A stretch of DNA of 64,000 nucleotides from Domibacillus indicus (GCF_000970685.1 NZ_LAJB01000003.1:186001-250000), one strand, 5' to 3'; positions 43,051 to 59,132 are shown, numbered from the stretch's first letter. Made by a program: numbers and translations. The notes: a model not told the origin generated them from the sequence alone.

Positions 43051-43079
43051 ATTGTATCATATTTCCTGATTATGCGCAA
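43051..43079 (-). promoter_or_regulatory. Sigma-A promoter of secG
   Basis: TTGCGC (43074-43079) and TACAAT (43051-43056) are 17 bases apart on the minus strand, 40 bases before the start codon. Confidence 0.65.
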
Positions 43080-43106
43080 AAAAGCCCGGCGGCCGCCGGG
43101 CTTTTT
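43079..43106 (-). terminator. Terminator of the glycolytic operon after eno
   Basis: AAAGCCCGGCGG and its complement form a perfect GC-rich palindrome ending in a T run, 10 bases after the eno stop codon. Confidence 0.9.
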
Positions 43107-43114
43107 ATGCATAA

Positions 43115-46730
<3,616 letters not shown>

Positions 46731-46744
46731 CTACTTCTTATGAA

Positions 46745-47926
46745 TTACTTGTCGTCCAGTGCAGTTACGCCTGGAAGCTCTTTGCCTTCCATAAACTCAA
46801 GGCTGGCTCCGCCGCCCGTTGAAATATGGCTCATTTTATCAGCAAGATCGAACTTTTCAACAGCCGCCGCCGAATCGCCGCCGCCGATAACAGAATACGC
46901 ATCGGAATCAGCCAGTGCCTGTGCCACACCTCGTGTTCCTTTCGAAAACTTATCAAGTTCGAATACACCCATTGGGCCATTCCAGATAACAAGTTTTGAA
47001 TTTTTAATTGTTTCTGCATAAAGCTCGATTGTTTTCGGGCCGATATCAAGAGCTTCCCAATCAGCCGGAATCTGGTCGATTGGCACGATTTTTGTATTCG
47101 CATGCTCACCGAAATCATCTGCTACCGTAACATCAACCGGCATTAAGAACTTCACGCCTTTTTCTTCGGCTTTTTTCATAAATTCTTTGGCCAGGTCCAT
47201 TTTATCTTCTTCTAAAAGAGATTTTCCAATTTCATGCCCAAGTGCTTTCACAAACGTATATGCAAGACCGCCGCCGATGATCAAGTTATCTACTTTATCA
47301 AGCAGGTGATCAATTACACCGATTTTGTCTCTTACTTTCGCACCGCCAACAATTGCTGTAAACGGACGATCTGGCTCAGACAACGCTTTTCCAAGCACGT
47401 CCAGTTCTTTTTGCATCAAGAAGCCGGAAGCAGATGGAAGAAGATGAGCAATACCTTCTGTTGAAGCGTGAGCACGGTGAGCCGCACCGAACGCATCATT
47501 TACATAGATATCTGCAAGCGAAGCAAATTCTTTTGCCAGCTCCTGATCATTCTTTTCTTCTCCCGGATAGAAACGGACATTTTCAAGAAGAAGAATGTCG
47601 CCTTCTTTCATGCCGGAAATCGCTTCTTTCACACTGTCGCCGTATGCTTCGTCTACTTTGGCGATTTGTTTGCCTGTAAGCTCAGCCAGGCGGCGGCCAG
47701 CTTCAGTCAGGCGCATGTCTTCGTTTACTTCTCCTTTTGGACGGCCAAGGTGGCTTGCCAGAAGAACGATGGCTCCCTGTTCAGACAGGTACTCAATTGT
47801 CGGAATCGCAGCACGAATCCGTGTGTCATCCGTAATTTTGCCGTCCTGCATCGGAACATTGAAATCAACGCGGCAAAATACGCGTTTTCCTTTCAGCTCC
47901 AGATCCTTAATCGTTTTTTTGTTCAT
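46745..47926 (-). CDS. pgk: Phosphoglycerate kinase
   Basis: This 393-residue two-domain kinase has the N-terminal signature [16 protein letters not shown], the substrate-binding ASHLGRPKG, the hinge region and the ATP-binding C-terminal [12 protein letters not shown]. It makes ATP and 3-phosphoglycerate. A hairpin and a separate promoter lie between gapA and pgk, so its expression can be set apart from that of gapA. Confidence 0.98.
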   Translation of the reverse strand: MNKKTIKDLELKGKRVFCRVDFNVPMQDGKITDDTRIRAAIPTIEYLSEQGAIVLLASHLGRPKGEVNEDMRLTEAGRRLAELTGKQIAKVDEAYGDSVKEAISGMKEGDILLLENVRFYPGEEKNDQELAKEFASLADIYVNDAFGAAHRAHASTEGIAHLLPSASGFLMQKELDVLGKALSEPDRPFTAIVGGAKVRDKIGVIDHLLDKVDNLIIGGGLAYTFVKALGHEIGKSLLEEDKMDLAKEFMKKAEEKGVKFLMPVDVTVADDFGEHANTKIVPIDQIPADWEALDIGPKTIELYAETIKNSKLVIWNGPMGVFELDKFSKGTRGVAQALADSDAYSVIGGGDSAAAVEKFDLADKMSHISTGGGASLEFMEGKELPGVTALDDK

Positions 47927-47974
47927 TGAGCAGACCTCCCAGTGTAATTAAAAAGCATGAAACGGTTTAAACAC

Positions 47975-48008
47975 AAAAAAAGGGAGCGGGGATTCAATCC
48001 CGCTCCCC
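47975..48008 (-). terminator. Hairpin between gapA and pgk
   Basis: GGGAGCGGG and CCCGCTCCC flank an 8-base loop, followed by seven T residues on the minus strand. It looks like a partial terminator that ends most gapA mRNA. Confidence 0.85.
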
Positions 48009-48021
48009 GTTTCACCTTTTC

Positions 48022-48050
48022 ATTATAGATGGTGAACTATTGATTTCCAA
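48022..48050 (-). promoter_or_regulatory. Sigma-A promoter of pgk, upstream of the hairpin
   Basis: TTGGAA (48045-48050) and TATAAT (48022-48027) are 17 bases apart on the minus strand. RNA from it would meet the hairpin at 47975-48008 within its first bases. Confidence 0.65.
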
Positions 48051-48078
48051 GCTATAGCCTGAAAAACAGCTTGTTTAA

Positions 48079-50179
<2,101 letters not shown>

Positions 50180-50216
50180 ATCCTGCGCTCCTCTTCGGTC
50201 TCTTGGGGTTGTTTTT

Positions 50217-50243
50217 GTCCCAAGTAAAACGTCGAACGTCCCA
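50217..50243. promoter_or_regulatory. Candidate CggR operator (direct repeat)
   Basis: TGGGAC occurs twice on the minus strand, at 50238-50243 and 50217-50222, exactly 21 bases apart. This resembles the CGGGAC direct repeat of the B. subtilis CggR operator, here located downstream of the promoter where it would block elongation or clearance. Confidence 0.65.
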
Positions 50244-50279
50244 CCCGGTTGAAAAAAATTTTTCCCTGCTTACAGACTT

Positions 50280-50308
50280 ATTGTAGCAGGGCATTATTTA
50301 AAAATCAA
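50280..50308 (-). promoter_or_regulatory. Sigma-A promoter of cggR-gapA
   Basis: TTGATT (50303-50308) and TACAAT (50280-50285) are 17 bases apart on the minus strand, with TGC before the -10 box. The -35 box lies just after the glutaredoxin-like gene. Confidence 0.75.
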
Positions 50309-50321
50309 CGAAAAGAGCCCG

Positions 50322-50579
50322 TTATTTTTTTAAATTGTTTGTTAACTTTTCTTTCAGCTTTGTAAACAAGGCAGCATAATCTACCTGGCCATAAGCGATA
50401 ACCTCACCGGACGCTTCCACAACAGGTATCATTAGCCCGTATTCCTCCATCCATTCATCTTTTTCTTCAATATTCCGCTCCATGACTACAAGGCCGAGCT
50501 CTTCAGCAGCTATATTTACAATCAGCCAGGCGTCCTCACATAAATGGCAGCCCTGCCTTGTATAAAAATAAACCTTCAT
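50322..50579 (-). CDS. Glutaredoxin-like protein
   Basis: This 85-residue protein has a thioredoxin-fold active site GCHLCEDA (Cys10 and Cys13) and a cis-Pro in LMIPVVE. It is cytoplasmic and resembles the DUF836/glutaredoxin-like proteins often found beside rpoN and cggR in Bacillaceae. The client is unknown. It follows rpoN by 10 bases and is probably co-transcribed with it. Confidence 0.88.
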   Translation of the reverse strand: MKVYFYTRQGCHLCEDAWLIVNIAAEELGLVVMERNIEEKDEWMEEYGLMIPVVEASGEVIAYGQVDYAALFTKLKEKLTNNLKK

Positions 50580-50589
50580 TTTTTCTCCT

Positions 50590-51924
50590 TTATTCGTATC
50601 GTCTCCTCTTGGATGAAGAGGGGATATTTAATTGTTCTCTATATTTTGCCACAGTTCTTCTTGAAACGCTTATGCCTTCTTCGAGAAGCGCTGAACAAAT
50701 CGCCTGGTCTGAGAGGGGCTTTCGCTTATCTTCCGCCGAGACAAGGGTTTGAATACGTGATTTCACTTGATTAGAAGAAGCCGTTTCGCCGGTTGTTTGA
50801 GAAGCTGCCATGCCGGATGGAAAAAAGGATTTCAGCTCACAGGTGCCAAACGGCGTCTGCATGTATTTTCCGCGTACTGTCCGGCTGACTGTAGATTCAT
50901 GAACCGACAGCTCATCGGCAATTTCTTTCATCGTCAGCGGCTGCAGCGCATCCGGTCCCTGAAAGAAAAAGGCCCGCTGTTTCTCAACGATTTTAAGAGC
51001 CACACGCTCGATAGTCTGCCGCCGCTGTTCAAGACTTCTCATCAGCCATTGATAATCCTTCTCCTGCTCCCGTATGAACCGCTTTATTTCTTTGTCTTCG
51101 TAGGAAGACATTTCGTTAAAGTATTTCTTTTCAAACACCACTTTTGGAAGATCATCATCCAGCAGGTGAACTTCAATAAAATTGCCGGCAACTGCTACAC
51201 TGACATCCGGGCGCACGTAACAGGAGGATGAGTTGTGCTGAAAGGAAGCACCGGGCTTTGGGTTTAAGGTTTTAATAAAGTCCGCTGCCTGCTGAATGTC
51301 CTTCAGCTCCACGCCAAGCTGCCTGGCGAGCGGCTTCCACGTTTTATTCGCAAACTCGGTAAAATGGCGGCGAAGAATGACTTCAGCCAAAAAGGGAGCA
51401 TCCAGCCGCCGCTCCACTTGCAAAAGCAGGCATTCCTGCAGGCTGCCTGCCCCGACTCCTGCCGGCTCCATCCACTTGATCATATTCAGCATTACCTGGA
51501 TTTCTCCTTCGCTTTCACCAAGCAGTTCAGCCGCTTCCCTCCGGCCAATGGCCATATAGCCATTTTCGTCCATATTATTTAATAAAAAATGTAAAATGCG
51601 CTTTTGGACCGCAGTCAGTTTTTTTAATTGAAATTGCGCCTGCACGTAATCAGTTATTGTATAAGAAGAATCGGCTATGTGCTCAATCCAATTTTTCTCT
51701 TCGGGCGGCCCTTCTTTTGAACGAGAACGCTCTTTTTTATAAAGCGCTTTCAAATCAGGCGCCTCTAACTGGATGAATGGGTTTTCAGCGGACTTGGTTT
51801 CTAGAAATGCCGCCAGCTCTTGCGCCGAGTATTGAAGCAGTGTAATTGCCTGGGTTAATTCCTGGGTCATCGCAAGCTTCATTGTTTGCTGCTGCCACAG
51901 ACCCGGCTTCATCTGCATATTCAT
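50590..51924 (-). CDS. rpoN: RNA polymerase sigma-54 factor (SigL/RpoN)
   Basis: This 444-residue factor has the Gln/Leu-rich region I (LAMTQELTQAITLLQYSAQELAAF, contacted by activators), the core-binding region, the HTH VHESTVSRTVRGKYM, and the RpoN box as SRRTVAKYREQL near the C-terminus. In Bacillus SigL drives genes for levan, arginine, branched-chain and acetoin use with bEBP activators. Its position between clpP and cggR matches related genomes. Confidence 0.96.
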   Translation of the reverse strand: MNMQMKPGLWQQQTMKLAMTQELTQAITLLQYSAQELAAFLETKSAENPFIQLEAPDLKALYKKERSRSKEGPPEEKNWIEHIADSSYTITDYVQAQFQLKKLTAVQKRILHFLLNNMDENGYMAIGRREAAELLGESEGEIQVMLNMIKWMEPAGVGAGSLQECLLLQVERRLDAPFLAEVILRRHFTEFANKTWKPLARQLGVELKDIQQAADFIKTLNPKPGASFQHNSSSCYVRPDVSVAVAGNFIEVHLLDDDLPKVVFEKKYFNEMSSYEDKEIKRFIREQEKDYQWLMRSLEQRRQTIERVALKIVEKQRAFFFQGPDALQPLTMKEIADELSVHESTVSRTVRGKYMQTPFGTCELKSFFPSGMAASQTTGETASSNQVKSRIQTLVSAEDKRKPLSDQAICSALLEEGISVSRRTVAKYREQLNIPSSSKRRRYE

Positions 51925-51965
51925 CGCATCTCCCCCTTGCTGTTATTATACAGACTGTGGGCATG

Positions 51966-51994
51966 AAAAAAAAGACCCGCTTTCGCAGGTCTTT
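51966..51994 (-). terminator. Terminator of clpP
   Basis: AAAGACC-TGC and GCG-GGTCTTT flank GAAA, followed by a run of T residues on the minus strand. Confidence 0.85.
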
Positions 51995-52000
51995 GGTGTC

Positions 52001-52606
52001 TTACTTTTCTTCTTTGTTTGTTACTTCGTTGCGTGTCACAATATGATCAACCAGGCCGTACTCTTTCGCACGTTCTGCTGTCATAAAGTTGTCGCGGTCT
52101 GTGTCGCGCGCGATAACTTCAAGCGGCTGGCCTGTACGCTCAGACAGGATGCCGTTTAATTTTTCGCGAAGGAATAAAATACGTTTTGCGGCGATTTCAA
52201 TTTCAGTCGCCTGTCCCTGCGCTCCGCCAAGCGGCTGGTGAATCATAACTTCACTGTTTGGAAGGGCGTAGCGCTTGCCTTTTGTACCGGCTGCAAGAAG
52301 GAACGCACCCATTGATGCAGCCATCCCGATGCAGATTGTCTGTACGTCCGGCTTAATAAACTGCATTGTATCGTAAATCGCCATACCTGCCGTAATGCTG
52401 CCGCCAGGGCTGTTAATATAGATAGAGATGTCTTTCTCCGGGTTTTCCGCTTCAAGGAACAAAAGCTGGGCAACGATTGAGTTTGCCACATTATCATCAA
52501 TGCCGCTTCCAAGCATAATGATGCGGTCTTTTAGCAAACGGGAATAAATGTCGTACGCGCGTTCACCGCGGTTTGTTTGTTCAATAACTGTAGGAATTAA
52601 ATTCAT
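52001..52606 (-). CDS. clpP: ATP-dependent Clp protease proteolytic subunit
   Basis: The ATG at 52606 follows AAGGAGG and gives 201 residues. The catalytic triad is Ser98 (GMAASMG), His123 (MIHQPLGG) and Asp172 (DRDNFM). ClpP works with ClpX, ClpC or ClpE to degrade misfolded, regulatory and tmRNA-tagged proteins. A CtsR-box-like repeat overlaps the -35 box of its promoter. Confidence 0.97.
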   Translation of the reverse strand: MNLIPTVIEQTNRGERAYDIYSRLLKDRIIMLGSGIDDNVANSIVAQLLFLEAENPEKDISIYINSPGGSITAGMAIYDTMQFIKPDVQTICIGMAASMGAFLLAAGTKGKRYALPNSEVMIHQPLGGAQGQATEIEIAAKRILFLREKLNGILSERTGQPLEVIARDTDRDNFMTAERAKEYGLVDHIVTRNEVTNKEEK

Positions 52607-52637
52607 ACTGCATTTCCTCCTTAATGAATAACTGTAT

Positions 52638-52666
52638 TGTATAACCATCATACAATTCAAGGTCAA
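52638..52666 (-). promoter_or_regulatory. Sigma-A promoter of clpP
   Basis: TTGACC (52661-52666) and TATACA (52638-52643) are 17 bases apart on the minus strand. Confidence 0.7.
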
Positions 52667-52677
52667 TGAAGGTCAAA
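52661..52677. promoter_or_regulatory. CtsR box overlapping the clpP -35 region
   Basis: GGTCAAT-GAA-GGTCAAA is the tandem heptad of the CtsR consensus (RGTCAAA-NAN-RGTCAAA) with one mismatch. Binding would mask the -35 box, as in B. subtilis class III heat-shock control. Confidence 0.85.
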
Positions 52678-52775
52678 CATTATGCTTTCTGTCCTGTACG
52701 TTTTCTTCTTTCCCCTGCGAAAATCCTGCTAAACAGGCCGCTTTTTCTTTTCAAGAATATTTTCTAAAAAAGCTA

Positions 52776-52804
52776 TTGCATTTCTTTCAAATTTACTCTA
52801 TAAT
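52776..52804 (+). promoter_or_regulatory. Promoter of the tRNA-Arg gene
   Basis: TTGCAT (52776-52781) and TATAAT (52799-52804) are 17 bases apart, about 25 bases upstream of the tRNA. Confidence 0.75.
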
Positions 52805-52828
52805 CTTAAATTGTACTGTAAATCACAT

Positions 52829-52900
52829 GTCCTCGTGGTGCAACGGATAGCACGCAAGCCTCCGAAGCTTGAAATGCAGGTTCGATTCCTGCCGAGGACG
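52829..52900 (+). tRNA. tRNA-Arg (anticodon CCG)
   Basis: The 72-base gene folds as a cloverleaf with acceptor stem GTCCTCG/CGAGGAC, anticodon stem CAAGC/GCTTG with loop CTCCGAA (anticodon CCG) and T arm GCAGGTTCGATTCCTGC. The CCA end is not encoded. It is a lone tRNA with its own promoter and terminator. Confidence 0.95.
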
Positions 52901-52906
52901 TACCAG

Positions 52907-52941
52907 AAACCAGCGGCTTTTTTTAAAGCCGCTGGTTTTTA
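52907..52941 (+). terminator. Terminator of the tRNA-Arg gene
   Basis: AAACCAGCGGCTTT and AAAGCCGCTGGTTT flank a 4-base loop, followed by TTTATT on the plus strand. Confidence 0.9.
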
Positions 52942-53010
52942 TTATGTCCTGCTTCCTTTCTTTTCTTACATTTTGCCTGTTCCCTTTACTCTCCAGGATG
53001 AAAAGGAAAA

Positions 53011-53436
53011 TTAATTATCAAATACGGTAAACATCCCTGTCAGATGGGGAGCGTGGTTTTTAAATCCAAACTTCTCGTAAAAAGCATCTTTACCTTCTGA
53101 TGCAAACAGTCCGCCAAAAGTTCCGTTACGCTTTTTGATGTAAGCAAGTAAATACTTTAGGATTTCTTTTCCTAACCCTAAATTTTGATAAGCAGGTAGA
53201 GCAGCTACATCTTGGATATAAAAAAACATAATGTCATCCCCAACTATGCGCCCCATTCCAACAGGTTCATCATTGACTGTTGCCACAACCCAATAAAGAG
53301 AATTATTTAATGAACCTCTGGATACTTCTGTATTAATATTGCCCCAGCCAACTGATCCCCATAGAAACCTGTGTTCCGAGACAGATGGTATACGTTCTTG
53401 GATTTTATAATTTGCGTTTGTTATATTAACCATCAT
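53011..53436 (-). CDS. GNAT-family N-acetyltransferase
   Basis: This 141-residue protein has motif A as IQDVAALPAYQNLGLGKEIL and the following helix, typical of GNAT acetyltransferases, with ASEGKDAFYEKFGFKNH at the C-terminal side. ATG codons at 53436 and 53433 are both possible, and neither has a strong ribosome site. It sits between the tRNA-Arg gene and a dispersed repeat in a stretch that otherwise matches the core gene order, so it may be an insertion. The substrate is unknown. Confidence 0.82.
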   Translation of the reverse strand: MMVNITNANYKIQERIPSVSEHRFLWGSVGWGNINTEVSRGSLNNSLYWVVATVNDEPVGMGRIVGDDIMFFYIQDVAALPAYQNLGLGKEILKYLLAYIKKRNGTFGGLFASEGKDAFYEKFGFKNHAPHLTGMFTVFDN

Positions 53437-53649
53437 ACTTTCTTATGGAATTGGCGGTTAACCTTTACGTTGCCGCCTATTTAATTGTTTTTAGCGGACT
53501 CCACGGCACTCACACCTTTCAAATAGATTATTACCTATATTCTGTATCTTATTGAACCTTCCTGCCCCGTTCATTGAAGAAGAAACTCTATCTCTTTCCA
53601 GCTTGTAGACAATGTCATTTACTAATTAGTTGACCAAATAACTTTACAT

Positions 53650-53925
53650 ACGGCCCCCAGAAAAAACGCAAAGGAACAGCGCTTAGCCCTGGTAAGCAAA
53701 GCGGCATTCGCGGGAAAGAAAGTCCTATTATTTGTTTTTTCCTGAAACGGAACGGGCGGAGGGCTGGCTGCGGAGACTCCCGCAGGACGAGCGGACGGAC
53801 TGAAACAGGCAGCGTGAAGCGGTAGCTGGTCCAGCGTTCGCCCTGCCGGAAAGCGAAGCCGCCAGCCTGCAGCCCATTACACTGCTTTTTAAAAAGAATT
53901 CTTACATGATCGAAAACGGCGAAGA
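53650..53925. repeat. Composite GC-rich dispersed repeat, copy B (family 1)
   Basis: The right part repeats copy A nearly base for base: ACTCCCGCAGGACGAGCGGA, then CTGAAACAGGCAGCG, CAGCGTTCGCCCTGC, GAAAGCGAAGCCGCCAGCCT and AAAGAATTCTTACA. The left part keeps AACAGCGCTT and GCGGCATTCGCGGG but is shortened; the central GC-rich hairpin of copy A is absent. The orientation is the same as copy A. The remainder of the 53437-54055 gap holds no gene I can support. Confidence 0.85.
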
Positions 53926-54055
53926 CAAAAGCGTTGTTTCACTTCTGTTGTTCAAAGAATGACAGTATTTTCAGGCCTTTTTTATTAAGTTCATCAGATT
54001 GACTCCTAACCGCATAAAAGCACCCCGCCAATATGGCAGGGCGCTTCATCGTTTC

Positions 54056-54319
54056 TTATGACCATTCTTCCTGTTCAACAAGCGAAGCCATTGTTTCAAC
54101 AGCTTCTTCGCTGTCACGGCCTTCTGCGCTGATTGTTACTTCTTCTCCGTTGCTGAGCGCAAAGCTCATAATTCCCATAATGCTTTTGGCATTAATTTTT
54201 TTGCCGTCTTTTTCAAGAAAAATTTCCGAATTAAACCGGTTGGCCTCCTGCACAAATAATGCGGCTGGTCTTGCCTGTAAACCGGATTTTAACTTTACGC
54301 TTACCGTTTTTTCTGCCAT
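54056..54319 (-). CDS. crh: Catabolite repression HPr-like protein Crh
   Basis: The ATG at 54319 gives 87 residues. The HPr fold is clear, but the PTS phosphoacceptor His15 is replaced by Gln15 (SGLQARPAA), while the regulatory Ser46 (KSIMGIM) is kept. That combination defines Crh: phosphorylated on Ser46 by HPr kinase, it is a CcpA corepressor and has no PTS role. It is the last gene of the yvcI-rapZ-yvcK-whiA-crh cluster. Confidence 0.95.
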   Translation of the reverse strand: MAEKTVSVKLKSGLQARPAALFVQEANRFNSEIFLEKDGKKINAKSIMGIMSFALSNGEEVTISAEGRDSEEAVETMASLVEQEEWS

Positions 54320-54336
54320 GTCCGCCACTTCCTTTT

Positions 54337-55290
54337 TTATTTTTCCAGAGCCATTTCGCCGGCTCGTAGTTTGTCTGCGATTTCATCTATTTTACGCAGG
54401 CGATGATTGATGCCTGATTTACTGATCGCAGTGCCTGAAACCATTTCACCAAGCTCTTTTAAGGTCACATCCTGATGGAGAACACGGAGCTCAGCAATCT
54501 CACGCAGCCGGTCCGGCAAAATGCCAAGGCCAACCGTTTCATCAATAAACTTTATATTTTCGACCTGGCGCAAAGCCGCACCGATCGTTTTATTCAAGTT
54601 TGCAGTTTCACAGTTTACAAGCCGGTTGACCGAGTTTCTCATATCACGGACAATCCGGACATCCTCGAACCTCATCAGCGCGTTATGGGCCCCTGCAATA
54701 TTAAAGAAATCCGAAATTTTTTCCGCTTCTTTTAAATACGTAATAAACCCTTTTTTCCGTTCCAGTGTTTTTGCATTTAAGCCAAACATATTCATCAGTG
54801 AGCACAGCGCTTCATTATGCTCCTGATACAAAGAAAACACTTCCAGATGATAAGAAGACGTTTCGGGATTATTGACGGATCCGCCCGCTAAAAATGCTCC
54901 GCGTAAATAGGAGCGCCGGCAGCAGTCCCTGGCAGTAATACGGCTGGAAATATGATGGACAAATGAAAATCCTTCTTCAATAATACCAAGGTGATCGAGA
55001 ATGGTCTGAGCGTTTTCTTTTAGCCGTACAATATACACATTGTTTTTTTTCAAACGCATTTTTTTGCGGACAAGCAATTCAACAGCCGCGTCGAAATTGC
55101 GCTTAATTAACACATAAATACGCCTTGCGATAGCCGCATTTTCTGTTTGAATGTTTACGACAAGCTGCCGGTTAGAAAAAGACAGGGAGCCGTTCATTCG
55201 AATAAGTGCGGATAATTCTGCTTTCGCGCAGCAGCCATCTGTATCAATCGTTGTTAGTTCTTTTTTTGTTTCTGATGCAAAAGACATCAT
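54337..55290 (-). CDS. whiA: DNA-binding protein WhiA
   Basis: This 317-residue protein has the WhiA N-terminal LAGLIDADG-like domain (starting at [12 protein letters not shown], with [20 protein letters not shown]) and the C-terminal HTH ([27 protein letters not shown], read in parts). In Bacillus WhiA influences cell division and chromosome segregation. ATG codons at 55290 and 55287 are both served by GAGAGGAG. The gene is in the conserved order between yvcK and crh. Confidence 0.95.
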   Translation of the reverse strand: MMSFASETKKELTTIDTDGCCAKAELSALIRMNGSLSFSNRQLVVNIQTENAAIARRIYVLIKRNFDAAVELLVRKKMRLKKNNVYIVRLKENAQTILDHLGIIEEGFSFVHHISSRITARDCCRRSYLRGAFLAGGSVNNPETSSYHLEVFSLYQEHNEALCSLMNMFGLNAKTLERKKGFITYLKEAEKISDFFNIAGAHNALMRFEDVRIVRDMRNSVNRLVNCETANLNKTIGAALRQVENIKFIDETVGLGILPDRLREIAELRVLHQDVTLKELGEMVSGTAISKSGINHRLRKIDEIADKLRAGEMALEK

Positions 55291-55315
55291 TATCTACTCC
55301 TCTCATGATGTCCGC

Positions 55316-56278
55316 TTACCGTTTCGGGATGAGACGTACTAGTATTTCAGCGACCTTCGCCGTATTGTGGCGGATTGTGGAGTTTTCAAAGGTGAGAATA
55401 TCATCAAAAATAGCATCCAGGCCCAGCTCTTTTAATTTATCCACATCATAAATGACCGGTTTCGCCATTTCTTCCTTGTAAAGCTCCTGTATGTCGGCTG
55501 GAACAGGCTCTTTATTTACTAATATCGTATCCATAAACGCACACTTCATATGATCATAAATAGCCCGTACATGGTCCGAGGCAGTGAAATCAAGTGTTTC
55601 ACCCGCCTGTGTCATTAAATTGCAAATATAGACCTTTTTTGCGCTGGATATGCATACTTCTTCCCCAATTCCCGGAACAAGCAAGTTTGGAAGAATGCTC
55701 GTATAGAGACTTCCCGGTCCAAGAATAATCATGTCCGCTTCCCGGATCGAACGGATGGTTTCAGGAAGCGGCTCAATTTTGCCAGGCGTTAAAAATACAC
55801 GCCGGATTTTTTTGCCCGAATACGGAATTTTCGATTCTCCCGAAACAATGGTGCCATCTTCCATTTCCGCATGCAGAATCACACTTTGATTGGCCGCCGG
55901 CAGCACTTTTCCACGAACGTTTAACACTTTGCTCATCTCCTGCACGGCATGCCCAAAATCGCCAGTAATAGAAGAAAGCGCCGCAATCATCAAATTGCCA
56001 AGCGCATGCCCGGACAATTCATTGTTTGTTGAAAATCGATGCTGAAACAACGATTCAAGCAATGGCTCTACATCGGACAGCGCAGCAAGAACATTTCGAA
56101 TATCACCCGGGGGCGGAATATTTAATTCTGTCCGCAGCCTTCCTGAACTGCCCCCATCATCGGCAACTGTGACAATCGCAGTCAAGTCAATCGGATGGCG
56201 CTTGAGTCCCCGCAGCAAAACGGACAGGCCGGTTCCGCCTCCAATGATGACTACTTTCGGCTGTGACGCGGCAGTCAT
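55316..56278 (-). CDS. yvcK: YvcK (GlmR) family protein, gluconeogenesis and cell-wall factor
   Basis: This 320-residue CofD-like protein has [14 protein letters not shown] at the N-terminus and [13 protein letters not shown], typical of YvcK/MgfK. In B. subtilis it binds UDP-GlcNAc and supports cell-wall precursor synthesis during growth on gluconeogenic carbon sources (alias GlmR). Its start overlaps the rapZ stop by 4 bases. Confidence 0.95.
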   Translation of the reverse strand: MTAASQPKVVIIGGGTGLSVLLRGLKRHPIDLTAIVTVADDGGSSGRLRTELNIPPPGDIRNVLAALSDVEPLLESLFQHRFSTNNELSGHALGNLMIAALSSITGDFGHAVQEMSKVLNVRGKVLPAANQSVILHAEMEDGTIVSGESKIPYSGKKIRRVFLTPGKIEPLPETIRSIREADMIILGPGSLYTSILPNLLVPGIGEEVCISSAKKVYICNLMTQAGETLDFTASDHVRAIYDHMKCAFMDTILVNKEPVPADIQELYKEEMAKPVIYDVDKLKELGLDAIFDDILTFENSTIRHNTAKVAEILVRLIPKR

Positions 56279-57159
56279 GCCTTCGCAGCCTTTCGTTTAT
56301 CGATATCACGATGAGTGACACGTGTTTTGTAGCCGTCTTTAAAATAGTTGGCCAAATACTCCGCTAAAGCAACAGAGCGATGCTGGCCTCCCGTACAGCC
56401 AATGGCGATTACAAGCTGCGATTTCCCTTCCATTTTGTAATGGGGAAGCATAAACGCAAGCAAATCCGTCACTTTCTCCAGGAATTTTTGCGTATCGTTC
56501 CATTTCATTACATACTCGGACACATCAGGCTCCAGGCCGGTTCTTGGACGCATGTGTTCGATATAATGGGGGTTAGGCAAAAAACGCACATCAAAAACAA
56601 GGTCTGCATCAATCGGCAAGCCATGCTTAAAGCCAAAGGACATCACATTTACTGTAAACGAAGCCTGCTTATTGGGCGAAAATTCTTTCATGATGCTTTC
56701 CCGCAAATCTTTAGGCTTCATCTCTGACGTATTTAAAATCATATTGGCCCGGCCGCGTAAATCATTTAAAAGCTCGCGTTCCTGATGAATGCCGTCAAGC
56801 GGCCGGTCATCTCGCGATAGTGGATGTGTGCGCCGCGTCTCTTTATACCGGCGTACAAGCACCTCATCCTCTGCATCCAGGAACAGGACGCGCGGGGCAG
56901 TGTTCAGCGTTTCAGCCGCCTCATCAAGTGCTGTCTGCAAATGGTCAAAAAATTCACGCCCGCGCATATCCATTACGATTGCCACTTTTTTCAGCTTTTG
57001 GCCTGAATCCTTCATAAGCGCCAAAAACGGCTGCAGCAGCGTTGGGGGCAAATTATCCATGCAGTAAAAGCCAAGGTCCTCAAAGCTTTGAACAGCTACG
57101 GTTTTACCTGCTCCGGACATGCCTGTGATAATAACAAGCTGTACGTCATTCGCCATCAT
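56275..57159 (-). CDS. rapZ: RapZ/YvcJ nucleotide-binding protein
   Basis: This 294-residue P-loop protein has Walker A GMSGAGKT (13-20), [11 protein letters not shown] and the C-terminal [18 protein letters not shown]. In E. coli RapZ controls glmS through small RNAs; in B. subtilis YvcJ hydrolyses GTP and affects competence. It sits between yvcI and yvcK in the conserved cluster. Confidence 0.95.
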   Translation of the reverse strand: MMANDVQLVIITGMSGAGKTVAVQSFEDLGFYCMDNLPPTLLQPFLALMKDSGQKLKKVAIVMDMRGREFFDHLQTALDEAAETLNTAPRVLFLDAEDEVLVRRYKETRRTHPLSRDDRPLDGIHQERELLNDLRGRANMILNTSEMKPKDLRESIMKEFSPNKQASFTVNVMSFGFKHGLPIDADLVFDVRFLPNPHYIEHMRPRTGLEPDVSEYVMKWNDTQKFLEKVTDLLAFMLPHYKMEGKSQLVIAIGCTGGQHRSVALAEYLANYFKDGYKTRVTHRDIDKRKAAKA

Positions 57160-57179
57160 TCATTCTCCTTTCTCTCTGT

Positions 57180-57638
57180 TCAGCTTGGGTCAAGACGGTA
57201 AGAAATCAATTCAAAATCCGGAGTATAGGTAAACGCCCCGTATAAAATTCCTGTTCCATGCACCATATACTCCAGCAAGTGACGGTCTCCCTCCGCCATT
57301 GGAAGCTCTTTTAACTCTTCAACAGGCTTCCAGTACAAGTCGCCTTCTCTCGTTACAGTTAATGGGCTGCCATCTGCCTGATCGGCGAAAAAAGTAAACA
57401 TCATCCATTCATCCATTACTTTTTCGCCTTCTTTAATAATGAATGTGAAAATTCCTTTTACATTCGGATTCCGCAGGTAAAGACCTGTTTCCTCCCGGTA
57501 TTCCCGAATGACCGCATCTCTGACGGATTCACCCGGCTCCATTTTTCCACCGGGCGCCACCCACCAGTTTCGGCGGGGCTTTTGCATTAAAAGCACCTGT
57601 CCATCTCTCATCAACACACAATTTGTGACACGCTGCAC
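57180..57638 (-). CDS. yvcI: NUDIX hydrolase YvcI
   Basis: This 152-residue protein has an intact Nudix box (GKMEPGESVRDAVIREYREETGLYL read in two parts, with REYREETG coordinating metal). It hydrolyses nucleoside diphosphates linked to another moiety; the substrate is unknown. It is the first gene of the rapZ-yvcK-whiA-crh cluster, 20 bases before rapZ. Confidence 0.92.
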   Translation of the reverse strand: MQRVTNCVLMRDGQVLLMQKPRRNWWVAPGGKMEPGESVRDAVIREYREETGLYLRNPNVKGIFTFIIKEGEKVMDEWMMFTFFADQADGSPLTVTREGDLYWKPVEELKELPMAEGDRHLLEYMVHGTGILYGAFTYTPDFELISYRLDPS

Positions 57639-57787
57639 AATGACACCCCCATTAAACTGCCAACAGATATTTCCTTTATTATAAAGCTACACTGGAAGAA
57701 GTGCAACGCTGCCGGGTGTTTTTTATGATTAAAGTCTTAACTGCACCATGCTGCAGCATCTTTATAACCCCCAAAAGAAAGCTAAAA

Positions 57788-57951
57788 ACGCTGCATCCTC
57801 TGGCAGCACTTTTGTGACCCGGGAAATCATAAAAGAACAAAGGCTAAGAATGCGACGTCCTGTGGCAACGCCTTCGTGACCCTCCCGAGGAACAAAAGCT
57901 AGAACGCCACGTCCTGTGGCAACGCCTTCGTGACCCACATCCTGTGGGCCT
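57788..57951. repeat. Inverted copies of the short hairpin repeat (family 2)
   Basis: Three units lie between trxB and yvcI: a degenerate one at about 57790-57820 (GCATCCTCTGGCAGCACTTT) and two good ones at about 57852-57881 and 57905-57949 that share ACGTCCTGTGGCAACGCCTT. The last unit continues CACATCCTGTGGGCC. They are the reverse complement of the units at 25803-25914. No gene is present in the rest of the 57639-58078 gap. Confidence 0.82.
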
Positions 57952-57954
57952 CAT

Positions 57955-57989
57955 AAAAAAAAGCGCCCGGTGTTTGAAACACCGGACGC
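57955..57989 (-). terminator. Terminator of trxB
   Basis: GCGTCCGGTGTT and AACACCGGGCGC form a stem with one mismatch, followed by eight T residues on the minus strand. Confidence 0.85.
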
Positions 57990-58078
57990 ATGTAAAAAAG
58001 CTGCAGGGGGCAGTTTGATTACAGTTCTACTATACCACCCGCATATTTCAAAATGATGACGAACATATAAAAATCTGA

Positions 58079-59092
<1,014 letters not shown>

Positions 59093-59132
59093 TTATCGTA
59101 CTTAATTTCAGTTATTACGTCTATTATTCTGC

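Noticed and set aside
57788-57951. Possible CRISPR array
   Set aside because: There are only three units of uneven similarity with unequal spacing. The units are hairpins shared with a distant inverted locus, and no cas gene is present.
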